Assembly (NCBI GenBank): GCA_023229135.1
Contig: JALNZT010000012.1
Location: 1-64,000 of the forward strand
Direction of reading: 5' to 3'
Origin: Bacteroidales bacterium
GTDB taxonomy: Bacteria > Bacteroidota > Bacteroidia > Bacteroidales > F082
DNA: 64,000 nt
In this document: piece by piece, positions 8,222-16,698 of the stretch
Layout of the letters: every line of letters begins with the position of its first letter
Numbering within the stretch: position 1 is the stretch's first letter
Notes under the pieces: model-generated
The model's input: the letters and a program-made list of their open reading frames with translations, nothing else
Told to the model about the DNA's origin: nothing
The model's database searches: none
Position numbers and translations under genes: made by a program

Positions 8222-9172
8222 ATGCGGATCGGGCTTGATGTGTCCGGAGGTGATTTTGCGCCTGAATCAACGCTGATGAGTTTACCTCTTTTGCTACCCG
8301 AACTGGGAGCAAAAGATAGGCTTGTCTTATTTGGTAATGAGACGGACATGCAGCTTTTCCTTGCTGAAAAAAAGCTGTACGACGATCGGCTGGAGCTTGT
8401 TCATGCGCCAGATGTCATCACCATGAACGATTCGCCCTTAAAGGCTTTTCAGCATAAAAGAGATTCTTCTATTGCTGTCGGTTTTGATTGGCTGCGCAAG
8501 GGGCGTGTTGATGGCTTTGCCAGTGCAGGCAACAGCGGAGCCATGATGGTTGGTTCTGTTTATACTATAAATACTATTCCAGGTGTTATCCGGCCTTCAA
8601 GCGCGGTAATGATTCCAAAACTTGATGGTGGAAACACCATATTACTTGATGTGGGTACAAATCCTGATGCCAAACCGGATGTGCTTTATCAGTACGGCTT
8701 GCTGGGGTCGCTCTATGCCGAACACGTACTCAATATTGATAGCCCACGCGTTGGTTTGCTGAATATTGGCACGGAAGAAAAGAAAGGAAACCTGCTTGTA
8801 CAATCTGCTTTCCATCTTATGAAAGATGCTACAGACTATAATTTCATAGGCAATGTGGAAGGGCGCGACCTGTTTAACGACAAAACGGATGTCGTAATAA
8901 CAGATGGATTTACTGGAAATGTGGTCATCAAACAAATTCAGGCCATGTATCGCCTGATGGAAAAACAAGGCATTCTGAACGATTATTTCAGTAGGTTTAA
9001 TTATGAAAAGCATGGAGGAAGCCCCATCATAGGAGTTAATGCAGCAGTTGTAATCGGCCATGGAATTAGCAGCCCTTTGGCAATAAAAAATATGATGCGC
9101 CTCGTTTACGAAGTGTCGGCGTCCAATCTCCATCTAAAAATAAAAAAAGCAATTGCCAACTATAGTAAGTAG
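8222..9172 (+). CDS. plsX: Phosphate acyltransferase PlsX
   Basis: The 316-residue enzyme converts acyl-ACP to acyl-phosphate, the donor for PlsY in the first acylation of glycerol-3-phosphate. Family blocks are MRIGLDVSGGDFAPE at the N-terminus, SAGNSGAMMVGS, ILLDVGTNPDAKP, VGLLNIGTEEKKGN, FIGNVEGRDLF and DVVITDGFTGNVVIK. A TTG at 8198 in the same frame would add eight residues, but the ATG at 8222 matches the family start. It sits between rpmF and fabH, as in many bacteria. Confidence 0.96.
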   Translation: MRIGLDVSGGDFAPESTLMSLPLLLPELGAKDRLVLFGNETDMQLFLAEKKLYDDRLELVHAPDVITMNDSPLKAFQHKRDSSIAVGFDWLRKGRVDGFASAGNSGAMMVGSVYTINTIPGVIRPSSAVMIPKLDGGNTILLDVGTNPDAKPDVLYQYGLLGSLYAEHVLNIDSPRVGLLNIGTEEKKGNLLVQSAFHLMKDATDYNFIGNVEGRDLFNDKTDVVITDGFTGNVVIKQIQAMYRLMEKQGILNDYFSRFNYEKHGGSPIIGVNAAVVIGHGISSPLAIKNMMRLVYEVSASNLHLKIKKAIANYSK

Positions 9173-9204
9173 CCAATGTTTGATTTATTCCAAAAGTAAA
9201 ATAA

Positions 9205-10203
9205 ATGAATAAAATACACGCAGCAATAACAGGCATTCATGCTTGGGTTCCTGAGTATATCCTATACAACAGTGAGCTTGAAAAAATGGTTGACACTACT
9301 GACGAGTGGATTGTTTCCAGAACAGGAATAAAGGAACGCCATATTTTACGTGGCGAAGGTCAAGGAACCTCTGTGCTGGGTACGGAAGCAGTGAAAGGCC
9401 TGCTTGAAAAAACCGGAACAAAACCCGAAGAGGTGGATATGCTGATTTGTGCTACCGTTACACCGGATATGCAATTTCCGGCCACGGCCAATATCATCAG
9501 TCATAACTGCGGCATAAAAAACGCCTTTAGTTTTGATTTGAATGCCGCATGCTCAGGACTGCTATACGCGCTGGTTACGGCTTCCAAGTTTATCCAAAGT
9601 GGTACCCACAAAAAGATTATTGTGGTAGGTGCGGATAAAATGTCCTCTATCGTTGACTATACCGATCGTGCCACCTGCGTGATCTTTGGCGATGGTGCTG
9701 GCGCATTGCTGATGGAGCCTACCACTGAAGAAGTAGGAATTAGAGACTCCATCATGGAAAGCGATGGTTCGGGAATGCCGCACCTACACCAAAAAGCCGG
9801 CGGTTCAGTTAGACCTGCATCGCATGAAACCGTAGATGCCCGCGAACATTTTATTTACCAAGAAGGACAGCCGGTGTTTAAGTTTGCCGTGACCAAAATG
9901 GCAGATGTGGCAGTTGAAATTATGGAGCGTAATAATCTGTCAGCCAATGATATAACTTATCTGGTGCCACATCAGGCCAATCTACGAATCATTGAGGCAA
10001 TTGCCCGGCGCATGGGGCTTGAGAAAGAAAAAGTGATGGTAAATATTGAACGCTATGGCAATACCACGAGCAGCACTATCCCGCTCTGTCTCTGGGAATG
10101 GGAAAAGCAGCTTAAAAAAGGTGATAATATTATTTTGGCTGCCTTTGGTGGTGGCTTCACCTGGGGTTCGGTTTACCTCAAATGGGCCTATGATTCTAAA
10201 TAA
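9205..10203 (+). CDS. fabH: 3-oxoacyl-[ACP] synthase III
   Basis: A 332-residue ketosynthase that starts fatty acid synthesis by condensing an acyl-CoA with malonyl-ACP. The catalytic triad is visible: Cys116 in NAACSGLLYAL, His256 in VPHQANLRI and Asn286 in ERYGNTTSS. The N-terminal TDEWIVSRTGIKERHI and the C-terminal GGGFTWGSVYLKW are typical. It is the last gene of the operon and is followed by a terminator at 10227; the accB-accC genes that often follow in this phylum are absent here. Branched primers would fit a Bacteroidota lipid profile, but this is inference. Confidence 0.96.
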   Translation: MNKIHAAITGIHAWVPEYILYNSELEKMVDTTDEWIVSRTGIKERHILRGEGQGTSVLGTEAVKGLLEKTGTKPEEVDMLICATVTPDMQFPATANIISHNCGIKNAFSFDLNAACSGLLYALVTASKFIQSGTHKKIIVVGADKMSSIVDYTDRATCVIFGDGAGALLMEPTTEEVGIRDSIMESDGSGMPHLHQKAGGSVRPASHETVDAREHFIYQEGQPVFKFAVTKMADVAVEIMERNNLSANDITYLVPHQANLRIIEAIARRMGLEKEKVMVNIERYGNTTSSTIPLCLWEWEKQLKKGDNIILAAFGGGFTWGSVYLKWAYDSK

Positions 10204-10226
10204 TGGATACACATAGCGTAAAAGTT

Positions 10227-10257
10227 AAAGCTTCGTTTTAGTAACGAGGCTTTTTTT
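10227..10257 (+). terminator. Intrinsic terminator after fabH
   Basis: An 11-base-pair stem (AAAGCTTCGTT at 10227-10237 against AACGAGGCTTT, one G-T pair) is followed immediately by a run of T. It ends the plsX-fabH transcript before the mce promoter. Confidence 0.85.
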
Positions 10258-10374
10258 GTTTGCAAAAAGCTGGTTTTTGAAGGATACAAGGTAGAAGCTT
10301 TCTAAATTGCAGACAATCCCTTTTAAAGATGATTTTTCTTAGCCCGATAGCTATAAAAGGTGTGAAATAATACC

Positions 10375-10382
10375 TACTTTTG
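10375..10382 (+). promoter_or_regulatory. -7 box upstream of mce
   Basis: TACTTTTG matches TAnnTTTG, 28 bases before the ATG at 10411. No clear TTTG is found at the expected -33 distance, so this is a partial promoter call. Confidence 0.45.
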
Positions 10383-10410
10383 TGAAAAGTTTCACAAAAA
10401 TAGTTATGAC

Positions 10411-10827
10411 ATGAAACCAACTCATATTGAGCACATTGGAATTGCAGTAAAATCTTTGGATGAAGCAATTCCTTATTATGAACAACTGTTGGGCAGTAGC
10501 TGCTATGCCATTGAGGAAGTAGCTGACCAGCGTGTACGTACAGCATTCTTTAAAATAGGTCAAACTAAAATTGAACTATTAGAAAGCACCAGTCCCGAAG
10601 GTCCTGTTGGCAAATTTATAGAGAAAAAAGGCGAAGGGATACACCATATCGCATTTGCCGTTGATGGGCTTGAAGATGCACTTGAAAAAGTCAAAGCGCA
10701 AGGAATCCGTCTGATTGACGAACAACCCAGAAAAGGTGCCGAAGGCTTACATATAGCATTTTTGCATCCCAAATCAACTTTTGGAGTGCTAACAGAATTG
10801 TGTGAAGATAAAAATAAAACTAAATAA
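10411..10827 (+). CDS. mce: Methylmalonyl-CoA epimerase
   Basis: A 138-residue vicinal-oxygen-chelate protein that interconverts (R)- and (S)-methylmalonyl-CoA. It opens with the metal site IEHIGIAVKSLDEAI (His in the IGIAV strand) and continues with KIELLESTSPEGPVGKFI and EGIHHIAFAVDGLEDAL. The metal-binding Glu is in the C-terminal FGVLTELCE. It is the first gene of a five-gene operon, nine bases ahead of the carboxyltransferase. It supplies the isomer used by the decarboxylase after methylmalonyl-CoA mutase, which is encoded elsewhere. Confidence 0.95.
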   Translation: MKPTHIEHIGIAVKSLDEAIPYYEQLLGSSCYAIEEVADQRVRTAFFKIGQTKIELLESTSPEGPVGKFIEKKGEGIHHIAFAVDGLEDALEKVKAQGIRLIDEQPRKGAEGLHIAFLHPKSTFGVLTELCEDKNKTK

Positions 10828-10836
10828 TATAATTAT

Positions 10837-12396
10837 ATGTCAATAGAGTCTAAAATTCAGGAATTGCTTGATAAGCGCATCGAAGCCAAAAAAGGCGGAG
10901 GCGAAAAGCGTATCGAAGCTCAGCATGCCAAAGGAAAATTAACCGCACGCGAACGTATTGACTTGCTCCTTGACGAGGGTAGTTTTGAAGAGTTTGATAT
11001 GTTTATGACACATCGCACTACTGATTTCGGCCTTGGTGAACAACTCTATCTGGGTGATGGCGTCGTAACCGGACACGGAACTATCGACGGACGCGTGGTA
11101 TATGTTTTCTCACAGGACTTCACGGTTTTTGGCGGCTCGCTCTCAGAGACTTTTGCCCTGAAAATTTGTAAAGTAATGGATCAGGCCATGAAAGTGGGAG
11201 CACCACTTATTGGCATCAATGATAGTGGGGGAGCCCGTATCCAGGAAGGGGTACGAAGTCTGGCAGGCTATGCCGAGATTTTTCAACGCAACATCATGGC
11301 TTCGGGCGTTATCCCGCAAATTTCAGCTATTTTCGGACCTTGCGCTGGCGGTGCCGTTTATTCGCCCGCTCTCACCGATTTCGTGCTGATGAGTGAACAG
11401 TCGAGCTATATGTTCGTTACCGGCCCTAAAGTTACTAAAACGGTTACCGGCGAAGATATTTCAACCGAAGACCTTGGTGGAGCATGGGTACATGGCACCA
11501 AATCGGGCGTGAGCCATTTTGTGGTGACCAACGAAGAAGAAGGCATTTTAGTGATCAGAAAACTATTAAGTTATCTGCCACAAAATAACCTGGAAGATCC
11601 GCCATTGGCCGAATGTAATGATCCCATTAACCGTGTTGAAGAAGGATTAAACCAGATTATTCCCAATAATCCCAATAAGCCTTATGATGTAACGGACATT
11701 ATCCATGGTATCGTTGACGAAGGAGAGTTTTTGGAAGTGCATCGCAATTTTGCCAAAAACATCGTGGTAGGTTATGCCAAATTTAATGGAATGCCGGTTG
11801 GAATAGTAGCTAATCAGCCAAACTTCTTGGCTGGTGTGCTTGACATTGACGCTTCCAGAAAAGCAGCACGTTTTGTGCGCTTTTGCGACAGCTTCAACAT
11901 TCCAATCGTAACGCTTGTTGACGTTCCGGGTTTCCTTCCCGGAAGCGCACAGGAATATGGTGGAATCATTATTCATGGAGCAAAATTGCTGTTTGCCTAT
12001 GGTGAAGCAACCGTTCCTAAAATCACCATTACCCTGCGTAAATCTTATGGTGGCGCACACGACGTGATGGGGTCCAAGCAGTTACGCGGCGACATTAACT
12101 ACGCATGGCCATCGGCTGAGATTGCTGTGATGGGACCTGCTGGTGCTGTTGAAGTGCTTGAAGGACGTAAAATTCTGGAGATAAAAGACCCGGAAGAACG
12201 CGCTACCTATAAAGCAACAAAAGAGGAGGAATATCGCGAAAAATTTGCTAATCCTTATGAAGCTGCACGCTATGGCTATATCGATGATATTATTGAGCCA
12301 AGAAATACCCGTTTCCGCGTTATCAGGGCTTTGCAGGCGCTAGCAACAAAGAAAGATGTAAATCCGCCCAAAAAACATTCAAACATCCCTTTATAA
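10837..12396 (+). CDS. mmdA: Methylmalonyl-CoA decarboxylase alpha subunit (carboxyltransferase)
   Basis: The 519-residue protein has the tandem crotonase-like carboxyltransferase halves of the acyl-CoA carboxylase beta / MmdA family. Visible blocks are GKLTARERIDLLLDEGSFEE, VYVFSQDFTVFGGSLSE, the oxyanion-hole motifs GINDSGGARIQEGV and FGPCAGGAVYSPA, and in the C-half PGFLPGSAQEYGGIIIHGAKLL, AEIAVMGPAGAVE and GYIDDIIEPRNTR. It moves the carboxyl group from methylmalonyl-CoA to biotin on the small carrier subunit, releasing propionyl-CoA. The operon encodes membrane beta and gamma subunits but no biotin carboxylase, which favours the sodium-pump decarboxylase over propionyl-CoA carboxylase. 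Confidence 0.94.
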   Translation: MSIESKIQELLDKRIEAKKGGGEKRIEAQHAKGKLTARERIDLLLDEGSFEEFDMFMTHRTTDFGLGEQLYLGDGVVTGHGTIDGRVVYVFSQDFTVFGGSLSETFALKICKVMDQAMKVGAPLIGINDSGGARIQEGVRSLAGYAEIFQRNIMASGVIPQISAIFGPCAGGAVYSPALTDFVLMSEQSSYMFVTGPKVTKTVTGEDISTEDLGGAWVHGTKSGVSHFVVTNEEEGILVIRKLLSYLPQNNLEDPPLAECNDPINRVEEGLNQIIPNNPNKPYDVTDIIHGIVDEGEFLEVHRNFAKNIVVGYAKFNGMPVGIVANQPNFLAGVLDIDASRKAARFVRFCDSFNIPIVTLVDVPGFLPGSAQEYGGIIIHGAKLLFAYGEATVPKITITLRKSYGGAHDVMGSKQLRGDINYAWPSAEIAVMGPAGAVEVLEGRKILEIKDPEERATYKATKEEEYREKFANPYEAARYGYIDDIIEPRNTRFRVIRALQALATKKDVNPPKKHSNIPL

Positions 12397-12405
12397 TATA
12401 AAGCC

Positions 12406-12774
12406 ATGCTACTCTTTTATGAATTTGTTGAAGTACCGAAAACTATCCTGACTGAAGGGATGGTTATTGCGGTAGTTGGTTATACAATTGTGTTTGCTGC
12501 TTTGGTAGTGCTGTATTTCACGTTTTTCCAGATTTCAAAGCTGATAAATATGCAACTTAAATTTAAGCTTCGTCGTCAGGGAAAACTTAATGAGACTGTC
12601 GAAGAAGAAAATTTGAGCATACCCGGCGAGGTGGCTGCTGCAATAAGTATGGCACTTTATATTTCCTGCCAGTTGCATGATGAAGAAAGTAATGTGCTTA
12701 CTATCAAAAAAGTATCCAGGACCTATTCACCCTGGAGTTCAAAAATTTACGGATTAAGAAACCTGAATCGCTAA
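12406..12774 (+). CDS. OadG-like gamma/delta subunit of the sodium-pump decarboxylase
   Basis: A 122-residue protein with one N-terminal membrane segment (EGMVIAVVGYTIVFAALVVLYFTFF, about residues 18-45). A charged stretch and a helical cytoplasmic tail containing EVAAAISMALYISCQ follow. This is the OadG family pattern, the subunit that holds the carboxyltransferase and biotin carrier on the membrane beta subunit. It lies ten bases after mmdA and ten bases before the biotin carrier. Sequence in this family is weakly conserved, so the call leans on topology and position. Confidence 0.85.
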   Translation: MLLFYEFVEVPKTILTEGMVIAVVGYTIVFAALVVLYFTFFQISKLINMQLKFKLRRQGKLNETVEEENLSIPGEVAAAISMALYISCQLHDEESNVLTIKKVSRTYSPWSSKIYGLRNLNR

Positions 12775-12784
12775 AGTTTAAATA

Positions 12785-13219
12785 ATGAGAAGTTTTAAAT
12801 TTACAATAAGAGGCAACAACTACGAAGTTGATGTGCTGAAACTTGAAGGATCATTCGCTGAGGTGGAAGTTAACGGATCATCCTATCAAATAGAAATAGA
12901 GCGTCAAAGAACCGAATCGAAGACTCCTGTTTTGATAAGGCCAAAACGTCCTAACCCAACCGGATCGCACGAAATCATAAGAGAAGAGAAAGAAACCAAA
13001 GCTGTCTTATCTAAAGTTATCTCACCACTTCCCGGAGCTATAATACAGCTATTTGTTAAAGTGGGCGATCAGGTGAAACGTGGCGATAAGTTGCTGATTT
13101 ATGAAGCCATGAAGATGGAAAATAACCTGGTAGCCGAAAAAGACGGCCTGATAAAAACCATTAAAGTACAGGTTGGTGATACAGTTTTGCAAGGTGATTT
13201 ATTAATGGAAATGGAATAG
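12785..13219 (+). CDS. mmdC: Biotin carrier subunit of methylmalonyl-CoA decarboxylase
   Basis: A 144-residue biotinyl-domain protein. The biotin attachment motif is EAMKMENN near residues 104-111, with the preceding SPLPGAIIQLFVKVGDQVKRG half and the following KTIKVQVGDTVLQGDLLMEM half of the flattened barrel. The N-terminal 70 residues form the extension that binds the partner subunits, and a Pro-rich linker separates it from the barrel. It shuttles carboxyl groups between MmdA and the membrane pump. The stop is three bases before the beta-subunit ATG. Confidence 0.94.
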   Translation: MRSFKFTIRGNNYEVDVLKLEGSFAEVEVNGSSYQIEIERQRTESKTPVLIRPKRPNPTGSHEIIREEKETKAVLSKVISPLPGAIIQLFVKVGDQVKRGDKLLIYEAMKMENNLVAEKDGLIKTIKVQVGDTVLQGDLLMEME

Positions 13220-13222
13220 GCT

Positions 13223-14581
13223 ATGGAACTCAAAAAAGCACTTACTGTATTCTCAATTCTGGGATTGCTGGTGCTGTTAAACCTGTTGGTGGTTTCTAAT
13301 CCGGGATTGGCTAATAAAATCCTTCCCCAGGAAAACACCTCAGCAGCAGCTATTAATGGCCAGACAGGAGATGATATTAATTATGTGACTTATGCCATTG
13401 AAAACGCCAAAGAAGGACTGAAGACATTTGTTGAATATACAGGCTTTCGCAATGCTACCATTGGAAATTTTATCATGATTTTGGTGGGGTTATTTTTTAT
13501 TTATCTCGCAATACGCTATAATCATGAGCCGCTGTTACTTGTGCCTATCGGTACCGGGATTCTTATCGGGAATATTCCATTTTTCCAGGATGGAGGTGTA
13601 AACCTGCAAATTGGAATTTATCAGGATGGTAGCGTACTCAACTACCTGTATTACGGGGTGGTCAAAGGGGTTTATCCACCTTTGATTTTCCTTGGAATAG
13701 GCGCCATGACTGACTTCTCTTCGCTGATTTCTAACCCGAGACTTATACTGCTTGGGGCAGCCGCACAAATAGGTGTTTTCTTAACCTTTTTCGGCGCTTT
13801 GTATTTAGGCTTTAACATGCCTGAGGCCGGAGCCATTGGTATTATTGGTGGTGCAGACGGCCCTACCGCTATTTTCCTGTCATCAAAACTGGCAAATGGG
13901 GGCATGGTGCATGGCTACGAAACCAAAAACCTTATCGGACCCATTGCTATTGCAGCATATTCCTATATGGCATTAGTGCCGGTAATTCAGCCACCAATCA
14001 TGCGACTGCTTACTACTAAAAAGGAACGGAAGATCCGTATGAAACCGCCGCGCTCTGTAAGCAAGTTCGAAAAAGTTATTTTCCCTATCGTAGGACTTTT
14101 ACTTACCACATTTATTTCTCCAGGATCATTACCATTGCTGGGTATGTTGTTCTTTGGAAATATCCTTAAGGAAAGTGGTGTTACCAAACGCCTTGCCGAT
14201 ACAGCCAGAAACCCTCTGATTGATATTGTAACGATATTGCTTGGCCTTACCGTTGGCGCTTCCACGCAGGCTGATGTGTTTATTACTCCTGAATCTATGC
14301 TGATTTTTGTGCTGGGCGCTGCTTCCTTTATGGTTGCTACCGCCGGGGGGTTGATTTTCGCCAAGATTATGAATTTGTTCTTGAAAGAAGGTCACAAAGT
14401 CAATCCGCTTGTGGGTGCTGCAGGTGTTTCGGCTGTGCCTGATAGTGCACGCGTGGTGCAACACGAAGGGCTACTAAATGATCCCACAAACCACTTGCTC
14501 ATGCATGCCATGGGACCTAATGTGGCTGGTGTAATCGGATCAGCTGTGGCGGCCGGTATGTTGATGGGATTCTTGTTATAA
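13223..14581 (+). CDS. mmdB: Sodium ion-translocating decarboxylase beta subunit
   Basis: The 452-residue integral membrane protein belongs to the OadB/MmdB/GcdB family. It decarboxylates carboxybiotin and pumps Na+ outward. Family signatures are FLGIGAMTDFSSLISNP, GIIGGADGPTAIFLSSKLA, the Asp of GGADGPT known to be essential for Na+ coupling in OadB, and the C-terminal NPLVGAAGVSAVPDSARV and NHLLMHAMGPNVAGVIGSA. About nine to eleven membrane helices are predicted. The N-terminal extension with a loop around residues 30-75 is typical of Bacteroidota members. It is the last gene of the operon, followed by a strong terminator. Confidence 0.95.
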   Translation: MELKKALTVFSILGLLVLLNLLVVSNPGLANKILPQENTSAAAINGQTGDDINYVTYAIENAKEGLKTFVEYTGFRNATIGNFIMILVGLFFIYLAIRYNHEPLLLVPIGTGILIGNIPFFQDGGVNLQIGIYQDGSVLNYLYYGVVKGVYPPLIFLGIGAMTDFSSLISNPRLILLGAAAQIGVFLTFFGALYLGFNMPEAGAIGIIGGADGPTAIFLSSKLANGGMVHGYETKNLIGPIAIAAYSYMALVPVIQPPIMRLLTTKKERKIRMKPPRSVSKFEKVIFPIVGLLLTTFISPGSLPLLGMLFFGNILKESGVTKRLADTARNPLIDIVTILLGLTVGASTQADVFITPESMLIFVLGAASFMVATAGGLIFAKIMNLFLKEGHKVNPLVGAAGVSAVPDSARVVQHEGLLNDPTNHLLMHAMGPNVAGVIGSAVAAGMLMGFLL

Positions 14582-14638
14582 AAATAAGGGCTTCTGGTTT
14601 TTTGATTGAAATAACAAAAATCAGAAATCGATTGAGTA

Positions 14639-14678
14639 AACGCTGGCGAATTGAGTAAACGTTCGCCAGCGTTTTTTT
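14639..14678 (+). terminator. Intrinsic terminator after the decarboxylase operon
   Basis: A 12-base-pair stem, AACGCTGGCGAA (14639-14650) against TTCGCCAGCGTT, is followed by seven T. The element ATTGAGTAAACG occurs twice, straddling the left arm and filling the loop. Confidence 0.88.
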
Positions 14679-14728
14679 ATGACGAACAATCAAATTATTA
14701 AAAAGTACCGTTGTTAATTGAATTTTGC

Positions 14729-14736
14729 TAAATTTG
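14729..14736 (+). promoter_or_regulatory. -7 box upstream of the uridine kinase operon
   Basis: TAAATTTG matches TAnnTTTG, 33 bases before the ATG at 14770. No exact TTTG lies at the 19-21 base distance upstream. Confidence 0.45.
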
Positions 14737-14769
14737 GCCATTAGAACCGTTGATAAATAAAAATCACAG

Positions 14770-15408
14770 ATGCTCATTATTGGGATTGCCGGAGGCTCGG
14801 GATCGGGCAAAACAACAGTAGTAAAAAAGATAATAAGAGCTTTGCCTAACAGCGCTGTATCAGTAATATCGCAGGATGCATATTATAAAGATAATGGCCA
14901 TCTGTCGGCAGAGGATCGAAAAAAAATTAACTTCGACCATCCTTCTTCCATCGAATTTGGCTTGTTGATACAGCATATTGACAGGCTAAGGGCGGGTCAG
15001 GAGATTGAAATGCCGATGTATTCCTATGTTAGTTGCGCACGTTTGCCGGAAACCATCACGGTAAAACCCACTAAAGTAATGATTGTAGAAGGAATCCTGG
15101 TACTCACCAATGCCGATTTGCGCCGACGGATGGACATCAAAATATACGTGGATACGGATGGTGACGATAGGCTGATGCGTATTATTCAGCGCGACATTGA
15201 TGAAAGAGGCCGTTCCTTCAAAGAAGTTTTAAAACATTACGAAGATTTTGTAAAGCCCATGCACCTGCAATTTATTGACCCTACAAAGCGGTTTGCCGAT
15301 ATAATTATTCCCCAAGGAGGCGCAAATCAGGTAGCCATTGATATTGTTGCTTCACGCATCAGAATGAATTTAGATGAAGAAAGACCCAAATATGAAAATA
15401 CGCCTTAA
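14770..15408 (+). CDS. udk: Uridine kinase
   Basis: A 212-residue P-loop kinase that phosphorylates uridine and cytidine in pyrimidine salvage. The Walker A is GIAGGSGSGKTTVVKKI at residues 5-21. It is followed by SQDAYYKD, the substrate-binding INFDHPSSIEFGLL, MPMYSYVSCARLPETI and the Walker B-like VMIVEGILVL. The lid is LMRIIQRDIDERGRSFKEVL. Its 3' end overlaps the start of the propeller lipoprotein gene, so the two are coupled. Confidence 0.95.
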   Translation: MLIIGIAGGSGSGKTTVVKKIIRALPNSAVSVISQDAYYKDNGHLSAEDRKKINFDHPSSIEFGLLIQHIDRLRAGQEIEMPMYSYVSCARLPETITVKPTKVMIVEGILVLTNADLRRRMDIKIYVDTDGDDRLMRIIQRDIDERGRSFKEVLKHYEDFVKPMHLQFIDPTKRFADIIIPQGGANQVAIDIVASRIRMNLDEERPKYENTP

Positions 15409-16357
15409 ACTGCTTGTAATCGTGCTTTTGTTGTTCTTTTTTGGCTGTAGCAAAGATAATGGCAATAGACCTTTAAAGGGCTCCTGGCAGTATTTTAATT
15501 CAAAAAACGGACTCATTAATAATAATGTGCGTTGCATATCTAATAGCAATGGCGAAACCTGGATAGGAACCGAGTTTGGCCTTTCACTTTACGATGGTGC
15601 AAAATTCATCAATTATAATACGTCGCAGGGATTAATTCATCATCAGGTGAATGGTCTGGTGCAAAAAGAGAATGGAAACCTTTGGATAGGAACACCTTAC
15701 GGATTATCGCTATTTGCCGGAAATCAGTTTTTTAACTTTAATGGGGCAGATGGACTTGGATATGATTTTGTGTATGGAGTTAGCCTCGATCAGCAGCAAA
15801 ATCTTTGGGTAGCAACGGGTAAAGGCGTTAGCTTCTATGATGGAGCAGATTGGGTAGTTTATCAAAAAGATCAGGGTAATAGCCTGGTTTATAACATTGT
15901 GAGAGATGTTGTTGTAGATGATGAAAATTATAAATGGTTCGGCACCGAGTTTGGTATTTCAAAGTATCGCGATGGAAACTGGAAAACCTATTTGGCCGAG
16001 CTTCCTTTGGCGGATTTCGTGCTGGATTTGTTTGTAGATGACAAAGACAATATTTGGGTAGGGACTTTGGCCGGCGTGTCAATGATAAAAGATGATCAGG
16101 TTATTGACTATAGCATGGCAGATGGCTTGATATATGACCGTGTGGATGCCGTTGCTCAGGATAAGGATGGGGTAATGTGGTTTGCAACACAGTATGGCGT
16201 ATCGGCTTTTGATGGAACCAAATGGGAAAATTTTACCGAGGATAACGGACTCACTGAAACCTGGGTAACTTCAATAAGCGTTGATGAGTCAGGAAAAATT
16301 TGGTTTGGAACAAAAACAAAAGGTATCGCTGTTTACACAAAACCTGCTACTCAGTAG
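15392..16357 (+). CDS. Two-component-regulator-propeller lipoprotein
   Basis: The 321-residue protein starts with a lipoprotein signal peptide ending in the lipobox FFFGCSK. It is followed by seven copies of a roughly 40-residue beta-propeller motif: WIGTEFGLSLYDG, WIGTPYGLSLFAG, WVATGKGVSFYDG, WFGTEFGISKYRDG, WVGTLAGVSMIKD, WFATQYGVSAFDG and WFGTKTKGIAVY. Seven blades make one closed propeller. In this phylum these repeats are common as the sensor part of hybrid two-component systems; here no kinase follows, so it is a free periplasmic or outer-membrane-anchored propeller. The ATG at 15374 is further upstream, but 15392 gives a proper signal peptide. It overlaps udk by 17 bases. Confidence 0.85.
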   Translation: MKIRLKLLVIVLLLFFFGCSKDNGNRPLKGSWQYFNSKNGLINNNVRCISNSNGETWIGTEFGLSLYDGAKFINYNTSQGLIHHQVNGLVQKENGNLWIGTPYGLSLFAGNQFFNFNGADGLGYDFVYGVSLDQQQNLWVATGKGVSFYDGADWVVYQKDQGNSLVYNIVRDVVVDDENYKWFGTEFGISKYRDGNWKTYLAELPLADFVLDLFVDDKDNIWVGTLAGVSMIKDDQVIDYSMADGLIYDRVDAVAQDKDGVMWFATQYGVSAFDGTKWENFTEDNGLTETWVTSISVDESGKIWFGTKTKGIAVYTKPATQ

Positions 16358-16426
16358 GTTGAACAAATACCTGTTAATAGCTGTTTTGGATAGTAAACTC
16401 CTAAGAAATATTCAAAACGAAAACAC

Positions 16427-16621
16427 ATGTTCAAAAAGAAAATAAAATCCCCTTGTCAATTAATCTGTACTTACGATGAAGACCGTATTTGTATTGGCTG
16501 CTATCGGTCGCTTGAGGAAGTAGCTAACTGGGACAGCTACACCGAAGAAGAAAAGCGGAAAGTGATTGACAACACGATGAAAAGACGTGAAGAAAAAGGC
16601 AGTGGATATTACGGATTCTGA
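16427..16621 (+). CDS. DUF1289 family small Cys protein
   Basis: A 64-residue protein with the DUF1289 pattern. SPCQLICTYDEDRICIGCYR carries four Cys (consensus SPCxxxCxxD...CxGCxR), followed by EEVANWDSYTEEEKRKVI. The Cys set probably binds a metal or Fe-S centre. Function of the family is not established. It stands alone between the propeller lipoprotein and a convergent unknown gene. Confidence 0.88.
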   Translation: MFKKKIKSPCQLICTYDEDRICIGCYRSLEEVANWDSYTEEEKRKVIDNTMKRREEKGSGYYGF

Positions 16622-16634
16622 TAAATAAATAGAC

Positions 16635-16660
16635 CCGGACGAGCATCAGAGCTCATCCGG
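16635..16660. terminator. Possible hairpin between convergent genes
   Basis: CCGGACGAGC (16635-16644) pairs with GCTCATCCGG (16651-16660) with one mismatch and a six-base loop. It lies between the convergent DUF1289 gene and the unknown coiled-coil gene, but there is no strong T-run. Confidence 0.4.
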
Positions 16661-16698
16661 TTATCTTAATACGGTAAATTTTGGAGTACAAGTGGAGA

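Noticed and set aside
10837..12396. Propionyl-CoA carboxylase beta subunit as an alternative
   Set aside because: The same operon has membrane pump subunits and a small biotin carrier but no biotin carboxylase, so the decarboxylase reading fits better.
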